Of a DNA stretch of 64,000 bases, positions 11,074-22,734 are shown in pieces. The DNA comes from Sycobia sp. Sy_11 (Eukaryota > Arthropoda > Insecta > Hymenoptera > Epichrysomallidae): NCBI GenBank assembly GCA_018907035.1, contig JACCIC010000048.1, positions 2,192,501 through 2,256,500 of the forward strand, in the 5' to 3' direction. Position numbers and translations under genes: made by a program. Within the stretch, counting starts at the first letter, position 1, and every line of letters starts with the position of its first letter. The notes beneath the pieces were generated by a model. That model had not been told where the DNA came from. It saw only the letters and a list, made by a program, of their open reading frames with translations, and searched no databases.

Positions 11074-12356
11074 CAAGGGTGGATTGATAAGCTTCCGGCC
11101 TGACCAAGAAAAAAAACGTTTTTAAGAATTTTTTTTAAATTCTCAACGTAATCTCCTCCAAGGCTGATACATTTCTCGTAGCGGTGTTCTAGTCTAGTAA
11201 TCCATCTCTATAGACTGATTTGTTAAGCTCCTCAAAATACCCATTTACAGCTTCGATTACTTCTTTATTGTCCGCAAATCTCTTACCGCCAAGCCATTTT
11301 TTCAGGTCAGGAAACAGATAATAGTCACTCGGGATTAGGTCTGGAGAGTAGGGAGGATGCGGCATCAATTGAAACTTCAGATCATTGATTTTAGCTACCG
11401 CAACGATTGACGTGTGCGCTGGTGCGTTATTGTTATGAAACAAGATTTTTTTCTTCGCCAGATGAGGTCGTTTAAGTTTCACTTCGGGGCTCAAACATTG
11501 CAATAAGTCTGTATAGTATTGACCAGTGATAGTTTTACCCTTTTCAAGGTAATCAATGTATATAGTACCTCTTGCATCCCAAAAAACAGTAGCAATAACC
11601 TTGTTCGCCGAAAAAGTTGTTTTTGCCTTCTTTGGAGTTGGTTCCCCTGGTCCAATCCACTGTTTAGACTATTGTTTGATTTCAAGAGTGTAGTGGTGAA
11701 TCCAAGTTTCGTCAACGGTTACGAATCGACGCAAAAATTCGCTTGGATTACGCTTATACAATGCCAAATTGGCGGTAGAAATGTTCTTTCGAATTAATTT
11801 TTGGTCAACTGTTAGCAAACGCGGCACCCATTTTGTACAGACTTTTTCCATATACAAATGTTGTTGCAAAATATTTTGTACACGTTCATATGACATCTTA
11901 CAGGTCTCAGCTATCTCACGCACTTTTAATCTGCGGTCTTTCAGCTGTCTTTTTTTTTCGATCATATCTGGAGTTGTGACCTCAATGGGGCATCCTGAGC
12001 GAGGCTCATCAGAGGTGCTCACACAACCCTTTTTAAACTCGGAAACCCACTGCTTAACGGTTGAATATGATGGGGAGGATATCCCCAGTTTTGAGTCAAT
12101 CTCTTCTTTAATTTCTTTTGGCGTTAACCCCTTCAAATAAAAGTATTTTATGACAGGACGATTTTCCAGGTTTTCCATTTTTACGAAAAACACAGAGGCA
12201 TCTTGTTCAGCGTGCTCTGAAACCTAAACTAACATGGCGATCGAACTGAAACTATAGCTACAAGCTATCTAAGGATGGTACTATAGAACGCCACCTCAAG
12301 GTAGGTCTAGTGGCGCCATCTCTTGGTCAGGCCGGAAAGTTATCGATCCACCCTCC
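11074..12356 (-). mobile_element. Mariner family B, complete element
   Basis: 1283-bp element flanked by TA (11072-11073 and 12357-12358). The left terminus CAAGGGTGGATTGATAAGCT and the complement of the right terminus GGAGGGTGGATCGATAACTT form an inverted pair continuing into TCCGGCCTGACCAAG. Encodes a nearly full-length minus-strand transposase. Other copies lie at 57726-58969 and, as a fragment, at 9266-9604. Confidence 0.93.
11189..12178 (-). pseudogene. Mariner B transposase, one stop and a lost catalytic Asp
   Basis: The frame begins MENLENRPVIKYFYLKGL at 12178. The two helix-turn-helix parts are visible (STVKQWVSEFKKG; EIAETCKMSYERVQNIL), followed by VPRLLTVDQK and the first catalytic Asp in TVDETWIHHY. 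A single in-frame TAG interrupts at 11669-11671, where the sister copy at 57726 has Gln. The frame resumes with SKQWIGPGEP and reaches KILFHNNNAPAHTS, where the second catalytic Asp (HDN in the family) is Asn. The third Asp is present in SPDLIPSDYYLF. A one-base deletion near 11200 shifts the last residues after VYRD. Two independent lesions in the catalytic frame make it non-functional. Confidence 0.9.
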
Positions 12357-12358
12357 TA

Positions 12359-12885
12359 GATATATAGATAATATAAAAATATCAATATCAGATTCAATTC
12401 AATTTTCGAATAAATATCTTATTTCATAAACAAAGAGTCATAAAACTAAACAGAATGTATTATAAAAATATGTTAATGTTTATATTTACAAAAATAATTA
12501 AAGATTTCTAATTAAAATTTTGAATTTCACACACATTGGAACTATTCCGAAAGTGAAACAATAAGTTACCAGTACGTACACTTGACCTGATTTGGCAATG
12601 ACACTTATATTTATCGAAAGTAAATGGTCACGAAAGGTTTCTTTAGTTGCTGGTAGTTTTCTGGACATGCATTCCGCATATGACAACACATGCTCAACAG
12701 CTGTTGAACAATATAGCATGGACTACTTCAGTCCAATTATATTGTTCTCGTTTATGAATTATAATCAGTTTTAAAGACTTAATTTTATATAACATTTTAA
12801 TTGGTTCAACTGAATATTTATTACATAATTTTTTTATCACAATAAAATCTTTACAAATATATTCGCGAACGTTATATACTAGAAG
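12359..12885. other. AT-rich DNA, weak unidentified frame
   Basis: Contains a minus-strand frame at 12498-12719 (73 codons, VEHVLSYAECMSRKLPATKE) with moderately gene-like composition but no domain that I recognise. It may be an old exon or chance. Confidence 0.4.
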
Positions 12886-12995
12886 CTTTCCTTTTTTCCT
12901 AACGACATCATCTCAGAGTCTCTATTGAGGTAGTTGGATGCGAATGAATTCTGAAGGACTCCTGGTGAAACTTATCAAACGATTGGTTGGATATC
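12886..12995. repeat. Direct repeat, left copy
   Basis: About 110 bp similar in the same orientation to 14166-14285. Shared cores: CTAACG-CATCATCTCAGAGT versus CTAACGGTATCGTCTCAGAGT, TAGTTGGATRCGAATG, and TTAAACGATTG versus TCAAACGATTG. On the minus strand both translate to a conserved-looking stretch SNYLxRxSExxxLGK. Confidence 0.75.
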
Positions 12996-14165
12996 GAATG
13001 CTTGCATGAAGTCCACCCCATACATATGAAGTACTGCTCTCTATCTATTTTTCTATCTTATGCCATGCACAGGTGCACCCTACATTCAGCCATTCCTGGC
13101 ATTTAGATTTGGCCTGTCCCCGGGTGAATCCCAAGCTGTCTTGCAATTGAAAATTTTAATTAATGATACATTATGATTTCCGAGTATTACATTGACTGCA
13201 TTTCCACTTTCACTTTCATCTTCCAAAGTCTGATCAATGCCAGGTATTTTTGACTTACCTATTCGATGTCTACGCGGAAAAATCCATCTACTAGATCCAG
13301 AATTCAGTGCACCTTCTATTTTCCAGTAAAATCAAAAGCATATTTATAAATGTCAATCGGCAATTCTCCTATTAAACGATAGAGTTTAGCCATTTATAGA
13401 TGATACAATCGCTTTCTTTATCCACTCATCAATCTGTGTTTTACTTCAGCTTCTTCGTCTAGCGACAAGCAATGTTGGCGCGAGTTAATGAGCCTTTTAT
13501 CCTTTACGCAAATACTTAGTTCTGCGGGTGCTGAAGTTGGTTCCGACGATACAGCAAGTTGAACAATTTTTTTCATCTGTTTCCAAACTTTCGGAGGCAC
13601 TTCTTTAATCCTTCGTGTCCAATAATTGACTTGATGAGCGGTACTTCACGCTGAAATTCAATTTTCGCCATATTCAATAATGAATTGACTAAGAGCACAC
13701 GCAATAGTACGATCTTTTTCGGCACCACTAAACATTTCAAATTATACATCGTGCCTTTAATGTAAGACGGTATGGTCATCCTTCCCAGGAGATGGATTCG
13801 ACTACCAGATCGACATAAGCGCATGTTTTTGTCTATTTAGTTTGAAGCAATTGTCAACATTCACTTCTTTGAACACATGTTTATCCGCATCACTAATTCT
13901 AACTGACAGTCAGTTGATACAATTCCTATTATTGCTTTCATATGATTCATTTTGCCACTTCCAATAGCAACACGGTTCACTCTCTATGTTTTAATTGATT
14001 ATAAACAGTTTCGCGAAATATATCCCTTATTACAATTGTAACATGTTATATTTGCTCTGTTCTTCGCCTTTAAATTGTACATGTACGCTATGTAGAGACC
14101 CAAAAATAACTGTCCGCTCTTTCATTGACGCTGAGGGCATCACAGGATTCCACCCGCTCTGCTGC
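12996..14165 (-). pseudogene. Unidentified minus-strand coding relic between direct repeats
   Basis: Minus-strand frames at 13824-13573 (MRLCRSGSRIHLLGRMTIPS) and 13600-13418 (MPPKVWKQMKKIVQLAVSSE) lie in adjacent frames. A continuous reading across frames gives EMFSGAEKDRTIACALSQFI and YWTRRIKEVPPKVWKQMKK, which looks like once-coding sequence with stops and shifts. I do not recognise the family. The flanking direct repeats suggest a duplicated exon or a mobile element, but no terminal motif or target duplication was found. Confidence 0.4.
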
Positions 14166-14285
14166 ACGCTTTTCCTCTTTCCTAACGGTATCGTCTCAGA
14201 GTGCCTATCAAGATAGTTGGATACGAATGGATTCTCAACAAACCCTGTTCAAACTTGTTAAACGATTGCTTACTTGGGTATCATT
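14166..14285. repeat. Direct repeat, right copy
   Basis: Same orientation as 12886-12995, roughly three-quarters identical by eye. The minus-strand frame here reads SNYLDRHSETIPLGKRKS and continues towards 14000 as HSVHVQFKGEEQSKYN, which suggests that the repeat was part of a coding sequence. Confidence 0.72.
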
Positions 14286-14689
14286 AGATGCTCATTGAGT
14301 AGAATCAACATTAATTAAAGTGATTCGAAACGTTCGCCTAAAATAATATAAAATAAAATTTTTATTTTAATTAAATCAAATTGCTTAGACAGCAGGACAA
14401 TTAGAAGCTAAAAAATTATTATTTTCAAGAACATAATAAACTTTTAATAAATTTAAACATACGTTTTTGAATAGAAAAAAAACTCAATTTCTTATGAAAC
14501 TATTAAACAGTTAATTTTTTCAATTAGCTTATTTTATTCTCTCAATTTTCCAATCCATTAAATAATATTTTTTATTTCAATATTTTTAACCGCAAAAATA
14601 TAAATAGATTTTAAAAACTATACCTTAATTATTATATATTTATAATAACTATATTGAATGTACCAAATTCTAATGAATTGCACATCCAT
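14286..14689. other. AT-rich spacer
   Basis: No gene or repeat recognised. Confidence 0.55.
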
Positions 14690-16710
14690 GGAATTTTCCA
14701 TTGCTTATAAAGAGCCATGATATGATGTGCGAGGAACTGATTAAAGGATTAGCCGTAAAAAGCCACCAAGTAGATTTTTATTGTCTCTTGCCATTAAATT
14801 ATTCTGCACCAAACCATAAGCATTTCAGTTTGCAAAATATTTTGACCCCTTCGGTGAATAATTTAGCACTAAAAAATATTTTGATTGCCCATGCACAGTT
14901 GATGAAAAAGTTTTCATTATTATTCAGATCAAATAATTGCCAATGATTACAACACCCGATATTTCAAAAACTAATTCCACTCGACCAATCAAAAGGTCCA
15001 AAAATCAATCCGACCCACCAAAAGGTCCAGCCTACAATGTTATTATTCATGAAATAAAATGGAAGTTATTAAAATTTTCTCTTACTCGCTCAATTCTTTA
15101 ATAAATAAATTGTTCTGTTTCAGGATTCCTTTTTTTACTATTTTCTAACAAATAGGTATCAGTTAGATATACCCATCATTAGAGTTGTTACGGGCATATT
15201 ATCGGAAATGATCAGAATATACGAACCTTTTGTATCTCTATTAAATCTCGCAATTGATTCATGTCTCACGCTATCATATTCCGCGGCAATGGCATTTTTC
15301 AAACGATTGCACAATACTATTTTATAACTCGAACTTCTTTTACGGATATTTGTTGAAGTATCGAGAAAGTGTTTTGTTAATTATTATCTAGGACAAATAT
15401 TATTATATAAACTCTGCGATATAACAAACATACTTTTAATATTATAAAAATTCCATTGAAGTGTACACATTTTATGATTCAATTATTCCTATTTATGACA
15501 AAAACCGTGATCATTAGATTTGAATAATTTTTTTAACAATCTGTACACAGTATGCAAGTTTTCTAAAACATCTTGTTTGTTGAAACCACATTGTCTAATT
15601 ACAGACAATATTTTGAACATTAATAGACATAAATGACGTGCTTGGCGTACAACTGAATTATTATTATATTTTATTAAGGTAATTACAAAATGGTTAGATG
15701 AAAGCAAGTATGGTTGTATTTACTTTTCAATTGGATTGATGATATGAATTGAGGTATTTCCAAAAAATATCATTCATGCTTTTTATAAATCTTTCAAAAA
15801 TATTGTACCAATCCGTACACTATTCAAAATTGCTAAACCATAGGATTTATCAACAGATCTTCCTGAAAATGTCCTCGTGCAATCATGATTTCATCAAATT
15901 CAAGTACACAGTTAGTATTCTTTCTACATAAAAATTTTACTATAAAATTATGTGGCTATATTTAAATGTATAAGTGATTGAAGAATATTTTAATGGTGGC
16001 AATTAAGACTTGCTTTAATATTAAAGTTTTACTAATTAATATTGAAGTTTTAATATTAAAGAATATTAAAGTTTTAATATTAAAGAATATTAAAGTTTTC
16101 ATAAAGTTTTCACACGGTAGAATCATGGGGACACAAGTGTCGATTAATTATGATGTACTTTTGCTTCTTTTCCTTTACTTGGTGATCAGTTATCAAATGC
16201 AGCTAATTACGTTACAAAGTAAATACGAATGAGAATGAACGTTGACGACATAAACGAAGAAACTTTCATAAATGATCTCAATCAAATTCTTAAAAACACT
16301 TCTTTTAAGTAGGTATTTAAAATCGATCTAGCAACAGAAGAATTAAATATTAGTATACTCTTAACATTTTAAGCAAGCAGTACAGAAGCTCGGTATTAAA
16401 TTTAATGACATATCTCTAACATCATTAGAAACTGCTATCTTTTAGATCGAATAAATACACCGGTATGGGAAAGATGCCCTAAAATCTCTTATACTGAATT
16501 TGCCTTAGTGACAGGCAATGTGCTATTGGACGTCTACGGATTCATAGCAATTTCAATATTTTTAATATTATATATTTGTATTAAGATAATGAAGAAGCTT
16601 ATTCATTTAATATCGTCATATTTAAATATTTGTTGTAATTTAAAAATGAAAAAAAAAATGAAATGGATTTTTGTTATACACTTGAACTTAATTCAATTAC
16701 AGGTGTAAGA
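14690..16710 (+). pseudogene. UDP-glucuronosyltransferase (UGT) pseudogene
   Basis: UGTs are ER membrane enzymes that attach a sugar from a UDP donor to lipophilic compounds. Three separated blocks keep UGT order. At 14719-14943 is the N-terminal acceptor domain (MCEELIKGLAVKSHQVDFY, then QNILTPSVNNL). At about 16095-16300 is the donor-binding region: FIKFSHGRIMGTQ (compare FITHGGLxGTQ), then in the next frame SFPLLGDQLSNAANYVTK and MNVDDINEETFINDLNQILK. At 16437-16650 is the C-terminus: LETAIF, stop, IE, stop, IHRYGKDAL followed in a shifted frame by LLDVYGFIAISIF and a membrane helix ending in Lys-rich residues, the usual single-pass anchor with a cytosolic lysine tail. Stops replace conserved Trp codons. 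The middle exons are not found. A 22-bp reiteration (GAATATTAAAGTTTTAATATTAAA) at 16012-16100 precedes the donor motif. Confidence 0.82.
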
Positions 16711-18829
16711 CTTGCTTAGCGACTCTAAATGTTGCCTGAAGAGGATAGGAAATCCAGCTATCGAAATGTTGCAAAAAAATGAATCATGTTTATTTATGTA
16801 TTTATATATTAAATAAACGATCTATCCTCAATAAGGAGCTTTTCTATTTTGACTTATATTTTATATCATGACGAAGAATCATAAAAATAAGTTTCATTTA
16901 AACAGATTTTGATTATGAAAAATTCTTATTCATTCGTGTGTTACGTATACAATTTTTCTAGATTTATTTATTATAATAACTTTAACTAATGTCTATAATA
17001 AATTACTTGAATTTTATTTTATAAATTTCATTGTGTAGAGCTTATAATTGGGTTGAAACAAATTTATCGAATTTGTAATTTTTATTGATTCATATACTAT
17101 AGTATTTATAATTTACAATCATTAATTTGTAAGAATAAAATGTAATACGTTTTTGTTACGATAATTTTGTTATCATAATTTGTAATGATCAATTTAAATT
17201 CGAATTATTTAAATATGTTAAACATTCACTTTCTATAGATGATGTTAATTCATTCAAATACTTTCCATTAAGTTACATTAGAAGCCACAAGGTAGCGTCG
17301 GTAATGTCGCACGTGCAAATAAGTTTAACGATTTATGGTACGAACTGCTAAACACGAGAAAACAAAGCCTATCACTTCTTTCTGGCGTTTTCAAAATTTC
17401 TAGTTGTATTTGAAATAAAAGATGATAGGTTTTACTCAGTACCTTTTGTGTCAGAACCAGTGAACGAATTTCTTCTTTAAATCAATTTTAAAGAAGTATG
17501 CGCGGTTGAAATGTTTAATCGGTCTGTTAATTGTTGGCCTTCATGATTTTTTACTATTTTTAAAAACCGAAAAAAATGCACTGAAATCTCCTATAATAAA
17601 TTTTTTTTGATCCATGAATTCATATTAATTTAATTAGTTTTAAAAGTATTTGTCTTCGTTGAGATAAAAAAAATTTTCCTGTAATAATCCATTTGTAATC
17701 TTAATTTAAAATTGCAAAAATTCGTTTGATATTTCAATAGTTACAATAAACTAATAAATCATCTAATTTATAATAGTTTGTATGTCGTGTAAAGACAAAA
17801 AAAGGTTTGCAGTATCTGAATGACTACTATATTTATCAAATAAAATTCTCTAAGGATCCTAGGTTTATCCAGAGCACTCTAGATACAACTTTCTAGTTTT
17901 TTTCAACAGTTTCTTTTTGGGGTACTATTAAATTAAACACTTTAATAAATCTATTTCAGTTCGTATACAATACTTAAATGATAATTATAAAGTAGATTGA
18001 ATAGAAATATGTATTCAAAGAGTTTAATAATATCTCGTTGTCTGATTAAAACTGAAAAAGGTAGTCAACTCTTTAAACTTTTTACACACGCATACTATAT
18101 CTATAAGCAATTCTTTGCAAATCTAATTTTTTTCGTCAAAATTAAAAGTAATTCTTTAAGAGATCGTGTGATATTTTCATGTTAAAGAAACTTATAGTCC
18201 TGAATCCAAATAAATAACTTTTTTCATTGTAAATTGTCACTTGTATATCCGAGTGTGACTGCAATGTCTATGTAACAAGCGCGCTTAAGCGTACGCCTAT
18301 ACAAATATAACGGTACAGCAGTCAAGTTCGTTCTTGCGCCAATAAAGATGCGTATCTGAGGTATTGCGATACCCTCAGCGGAGGGCAGTACGTACTTCTA
18401 ATTTCTACACTGTATAAAATGGTCGCAAGTTAAAGCCCAGATTGTAGCTAATTTATATTTCTGTATATTTATACTTTTATATTAAATAAAGAATAAAAGG
18501 TAATGAATAAAAGGCAAAAAGAATAAAAGGTAATGGACTATATATAACAATCCGAAATAAATGTTTTCTTCATTATCTCTATTTCGATATTAATTTTATT
18601 TATTCATAGATCATATCTTGATAAATTTATATGAATAAAAAAGTCCTATTTTTTCTAATTCGAATTGATTATTGATGACATAGCCACAGATTATTCTTAA
18701 TAATGATTTTATATTTTAGAAACCATATTTCGAACAACATCCACTTTAAGTACACAAAAGCCTATGAATAAATAAGAAAAAAAGAACCGTGTTTACATAA
18801 TTAACCTCCATCACGACTACGGATTCATT
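16711..18829. other. AT-rich DNA with a possible LTR-like patch
   Basis: Mostly featureless AT-rich sequence. At 18247-18470 is a GC-richer block starting TGTAACAAGCGCGC that includes a short imperfect hairpin (CTGAGGTATTGCGATACCCTCAG region, 18356-18380) and ends in reiterated GAATAAAAGG units (18490-18535). It could be a fragment of an LTR, but no partner or terminal CA was identified. Confidence 0.4.
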
Positions 18830-19410
18830 TTTTGAAAGAGCGTAATGTTTTCAGTTCACGCATGTGGGTTCATAAATTAAAGTCTCACTGTAAGCGAGAC
18901 TTATTCCGCAGCTCGCACCTCGGAACTCTGAAAACTGACGCTTTATCCTTCATCTTCGCCTTACGCTGGCCTCCACCCCCTCTACCCGTCCCATCACCCA
19001 CTCGCTTCTTCACCACTTTCCCCTCCTCGCCGCTTCGAAGTACGTCAGTGCTTTCTCACCCTCGAGTTTGGCTTCCGTATCCATTCGTCACACGCCATTG
19101 ACCACAAATGCGGAGCGTACCTTCTCAAAAATCAAGCCATGCCCGGGATAGTTCCGTTCCACGGTGTGTACGGCCGTTGCGAGCAAATATCGATGAGCTC
19201 TTTACTATATACAGCCCGAAAGTGGGGTCGCGGAGGGATTTGATGAAGATAGGGGGATGATTTCGTTGCCTTCGGGGTCTTTTACTCGATAAAGCCAGAG
19301 ATTTGATTCGATTTCTCGACGGTTTCTCGATATGTACATCGAGCGAACTTTATTTATGGCCAATTCGTTTACTGCGCAGCCGCAGAGATATAGAAATTGA
19401 GTTATCAAAT
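18830..19410. other. GC-rich island, unidentified
   Basis: About 580 bp with clearly higher GC than either flank and few runs of A or T. It lies 250 bp downstream (in gene direction) of the 19657-19768 Skeletor-like exon. Frames of 89 codons (+, 18832-19101) and 67 codons (-, 19205-19408) exist but match nothing that I know. A conserved intronic element, an unrecognised exon or a retroelement fragment are all possible. Confidence 0.4.
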
Positions 19411-19556
19411 CGACATCACTGAAGAATCTATCTTTCTATATTAAAACTATTATAATTTGTAGAACATTATTGCAATATTATTTAAGTAATAACAAAAATC
19501 AAGTTACAGAATTATCATATAATTACTATAAATATATGTCTTAAAATCTTAAAAGT

Positions 19557-19558
19557 GA

Positions 19559-19630
<72 letters not shown>
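19557..19630. repeat. (TA)n(GT)n compound microsatellite
   Basis: A short (TA)n runs into an uninterrupted (GT)n of nearly 30 units, immediately beyond the splice donor of the 19657-19768 exon on the minus strand. Confidence 0.95.
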
Positions 19631-19633
<3 letters not shown>

Positions 19634-19656
19634 ATAAATTTAATGCAAATACTTAC

Positions 19657-19768
19657 GGTGAATCTAGGACACCAGATGGTTAATGATTTGATATCACGAA
19701 CTTTAACAGCAGGCGGAAGTTTTAAAATAATGTCGGCATTTTCATAATTTCCTAATGGTGGTGGATCT
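19657..19768 (-). CDS. Skeletor: Skeletor-like DM13-domain exon (downstream exon)
   Basis: A 112-nt internal exon on the minus strand. The acceptor is TTTATTTTAG at 19769-19778 and the donor is GTAAGT at 19651-19656. The first base completes an Arg codon begun by the AG left over at the end of the 34859-35090 exon; 37 codons follow in frame (DPPPLGNYENADIILKLPP and, after a short linker, IKSLTIWCPRFT). The pattern of a hydrophobic beta strand, LPP turn, DIKSLTIWC with a cysteine and a terminal RFT is the second half of a DM13 domain as found in the Skeletor family. The next exon, expected to start near VNFG, was not found in this window, so it probably lies below position 1 or is too short to see. 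Confidence 0.85.
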
Positions 19769-20315
19769 CTAAAATAAAATAAATAAATTCGATAAATTTT
19801 TTCATTGCTTAATCAATAGGAGTAAAGATAGTTCAATCACTGAATAACAATCGTTTTACACAGTTAAAATTTTAGTATAAATGCGAATAATTACATTTAA
19901 ATTTATTAATCTCAGCATTACGAATGTTCTAGCTTTAAAAGAGCGGCCTTTAAAATTGTATTTTCAACTGGATATAAATACCGAAATACTATTCCGTGAT
20001 GTATAATCTTTCGTTACAGAATGCTTTAAATTCTCGTTCATAAACTGTATTGAATTCAGATATTGTCGAACAAATTTTTAAAGATAATAATTAATTTTTC
20101 CCGTTAAATCAACTAATTTCAATAATATACGCGACTATGCAAAAGAAAAAGCTCTATATTTATAAATATTCTTTTGAGAATATATTCTTTACAAAGAGTG
20201 GATGAGAGATATATTTATAGGTAAAACAAGGGATAAAAATGTTTCTTTTAACTATCTAAAAGTGTATTTTTAATACAAACTTTTGATGGAGAAACAGCTC
20301 TAATACCGATTATTA

Positions 20316-21601
20316 TCAGGTATGTGAATAAGTCTTTCCCGTTTTTTTTTCAAATTTTGAGCCTTTATTGTGAAAAAATGGTTACAAATGAATTATTGAA
20401 AGTATTGGCCATCGTTAGCTACAACTTTTTCCCATCTTTCTGGCAACATACGAATCCCGTTGCGAAAAAATTCGACCGGTTTGGCCTCTATCCAGTCATC
20501 CACCCATTTTTTGGCTTCCTCGTAGGAATGGAAGTGCTGGTCAGCCAGGCAATGCGTCATCGATCTGAAGAGATGGTAATCAGACGGAGCAACGTCTGGA
20601 CTATACGGCGGGTGGGGTAGGACTTCCCATTTGAGCGTTTCTAACTATGTTTTCACCGGCGGTGCAACATATGGGCGAGCATTGTCATGTTGCAAAATAA
20701 CTTGGTCGTGCCTGTCGGAGTATTGTGGCCGTTTTTCTCGCAGTGCGGGGCTCAAACGCATCAATTGTCGTCGATAGACCTCGCCTGTGATCCTTTCATT
20801 CGGTTTCAGAAGCTCATAGTAAACCACACCTAGCTGGTCCCACCATATACAGAGCATGAGCTTGGCGCCATGAATATTTGGCTTGGCCGTCGATGATGAT
20901 GCATGGCCGGGTAGTCCCCATGATTTTCTTCGCTTCGGATTATCGTAACGTATCCACTTTTCATCGCCAGTCACGATACGATGCAGAAAACCCTTTCTTT
21001 TATGTCGCTGAAGCCCCTGTCGCAAGTGAAAAAACGCCGTTCTATGTCTCTCAGCTTCAGTTCGTACGGCACCAAATTTCCTTGCTTTTGGATCATTCCC
21101 ATGGCTTTCAAACGCTTGGAAATGGTTGTTCGGTCAACTCCCAATGCTTCAGCAAGTTCTTCTTGCGTTTGACAAGAATCTTCATCAAGCAAAGTCGCCA
21201 ATTCTCGATCTTCAAAGATTTGCGGCCGCCCGGAACGCTCCTTGTCTTCCACGTCGAAATCACCGCTTTTGAAGCGTCGAAACCATCCGCGAACACTTGA
21301 ATCATCGACACAACCTTCTCCATAAGCCTCCTGAAGCAATCGATGCGTCTTGGCAGCAGATTTCTTCAAATTGAACCAATAAAGTGAAACTTCCCGCAAA
21401 TGACGTCGACTCGGCTCAAATTTCGACATTTTCACGATATCAAAAATTTATGATGCGAAAAAATTTTAACTAATGTGTTAGTATGGAATTGTTGACATAT
21501 GAATAAGCTTTGATTATGACATATGTAACCATTGAATACTCGCACAGTATTGGTGGCGCCATCTCTTACAAAAAACGGGAAAGACTTATTCACACTCCTA
21601 A
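20316..21601 (-). mobile_element. Mariner family C, copy 1 (complete ends)
   Basis: 1286-bp element flanked by TA (20314-20315 and 21602-21603). Left end TCAGGTATGTGAATAAGTCT and complement of the right end TTAGGAGTGTGAATAAGTCT continue as TTCCCG. It is almost identical to copy 2 at 49047-50332, which has the same length, so both moved recently. It sits in the Skeletor-like intron. Confidence 0.95.
20393..21435 (-). pseudogene. Mariner C1 transposase, one frameshift and one stop
   Basis: Same frame as the intact copy at 49123-50166 but disrupted twice. A single-base loss near 21017 (CCCCTG-TCGC where copy 2 has CAGCTGTTCGC) shifts the frame about 140 codons in. A Tyr codon at about position 264 is TAG (20645-20647, in KT-stop-LETL). 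Unlike copy 2 it keeps the family-typical VTGDEKWI around the first catalytic Asp. The second Asp (QHDNARPYVA) is present. Non-functional as it stands. Confidence 0.92.
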
Positions 21602-21603
21602 TA

Positions 21604-22734
21604 ATATTTTACATTGATATCATATAGTTATATGTGGATGTAAATTCTACGTTCGTTCTTGCTTATTTTTTAAAAAGATATGATAACATAATCTGTGAAA
21701 CGTACCGAGTCCAAAACGTAAAATGATAATAAGAGTAATATTGTTTATTCGGCTGTTCAAGCCTGAAAAACTATAACGATTTCACATATTACAATCAAGA
21801 CAATGAAGTCAGGAGTTGTCTAGTAATTTAATTCCATCCATTAAGAATTTTCTATCATTATATGTAATTACTGTGTAAGATGTAAAGGCAAGTTTATATA
21901 ATTCTGTATAAAAATGATATATTTACAATTGTAAGGACCTGCAAGATTATACTTGTATTAATAAAGCTCAACCCGTATCGATATCTACTTACCTTATCCT
22001 TACTTTATTCCAACTCCTCTGCAGCCTCTCCTCCTTTTTCTTAACAGCGATATTATTATAATAAACGCATTTCAACAAAGCCAAGACTAATATAATAAGA
22101 ATCAGTACGACATTATGTATTTGCTCGTCAGGAAGAATATTCAGCAGAAATCAAGACGCGTACATGACCATATCGAGTATTTTATGCCATTCTATGTTTA
22201 AATTAACTTCTCGCACACATATGTTGTTAAGTGTTAATCGTTCATACAAAATACACATTCTTTGCTAATCATAAAAAAAGAGTCAGACGAAGAGAGCACG
22301 AAAAAGAGAGAGAGAGAGAAAATATTTCTTAGAAAATAAGACCCGTACAGAAATATATCCTCACTAGAAAATATATATTCTAGTTAGTAATACTGTTAAC
22401 GTCCTCATATGCATAGTAACTGGTTAGATTCGATTGTATCTCCCTGTAATTATTTAATTTCCATGAGTTCTATGCATGACTCTATTCAATCCAGTGTGAT
22501 TAACTTAGCTTTTCACCATGCACAAAGGAACATTAAATTTTCTACTTATTTACACATAGAAAATATCCCTAGATCAACGTTTTGGAATTTGACGTTAGCA
22601 AAAGTAAGTAAAATATAGGAATTTCTATCGTGAATCTACCAAAGTATTCTTTATTTTTCTTTATACACGTATATTGCTATTTATATTTTGAGCCTAATAA
22701 TAAAAAGACAGTAATTTATTATTAAACATGGCTT
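21604..22734. other. Intronic AT-rich DNA
   Basis: No gene. A short (GA)n tract lies at 22302-22319. A small plus-strand frame at 22409-22618 has no recognisable domain. Confidence 0.55.

Noticed and set aside
12498..12719. Possible chemoreceptor exon on the minus strand
   Set aside because: Hydrophobic segment only; no conserved odorant-receptor C-terminal motif and no convincing splice sites.
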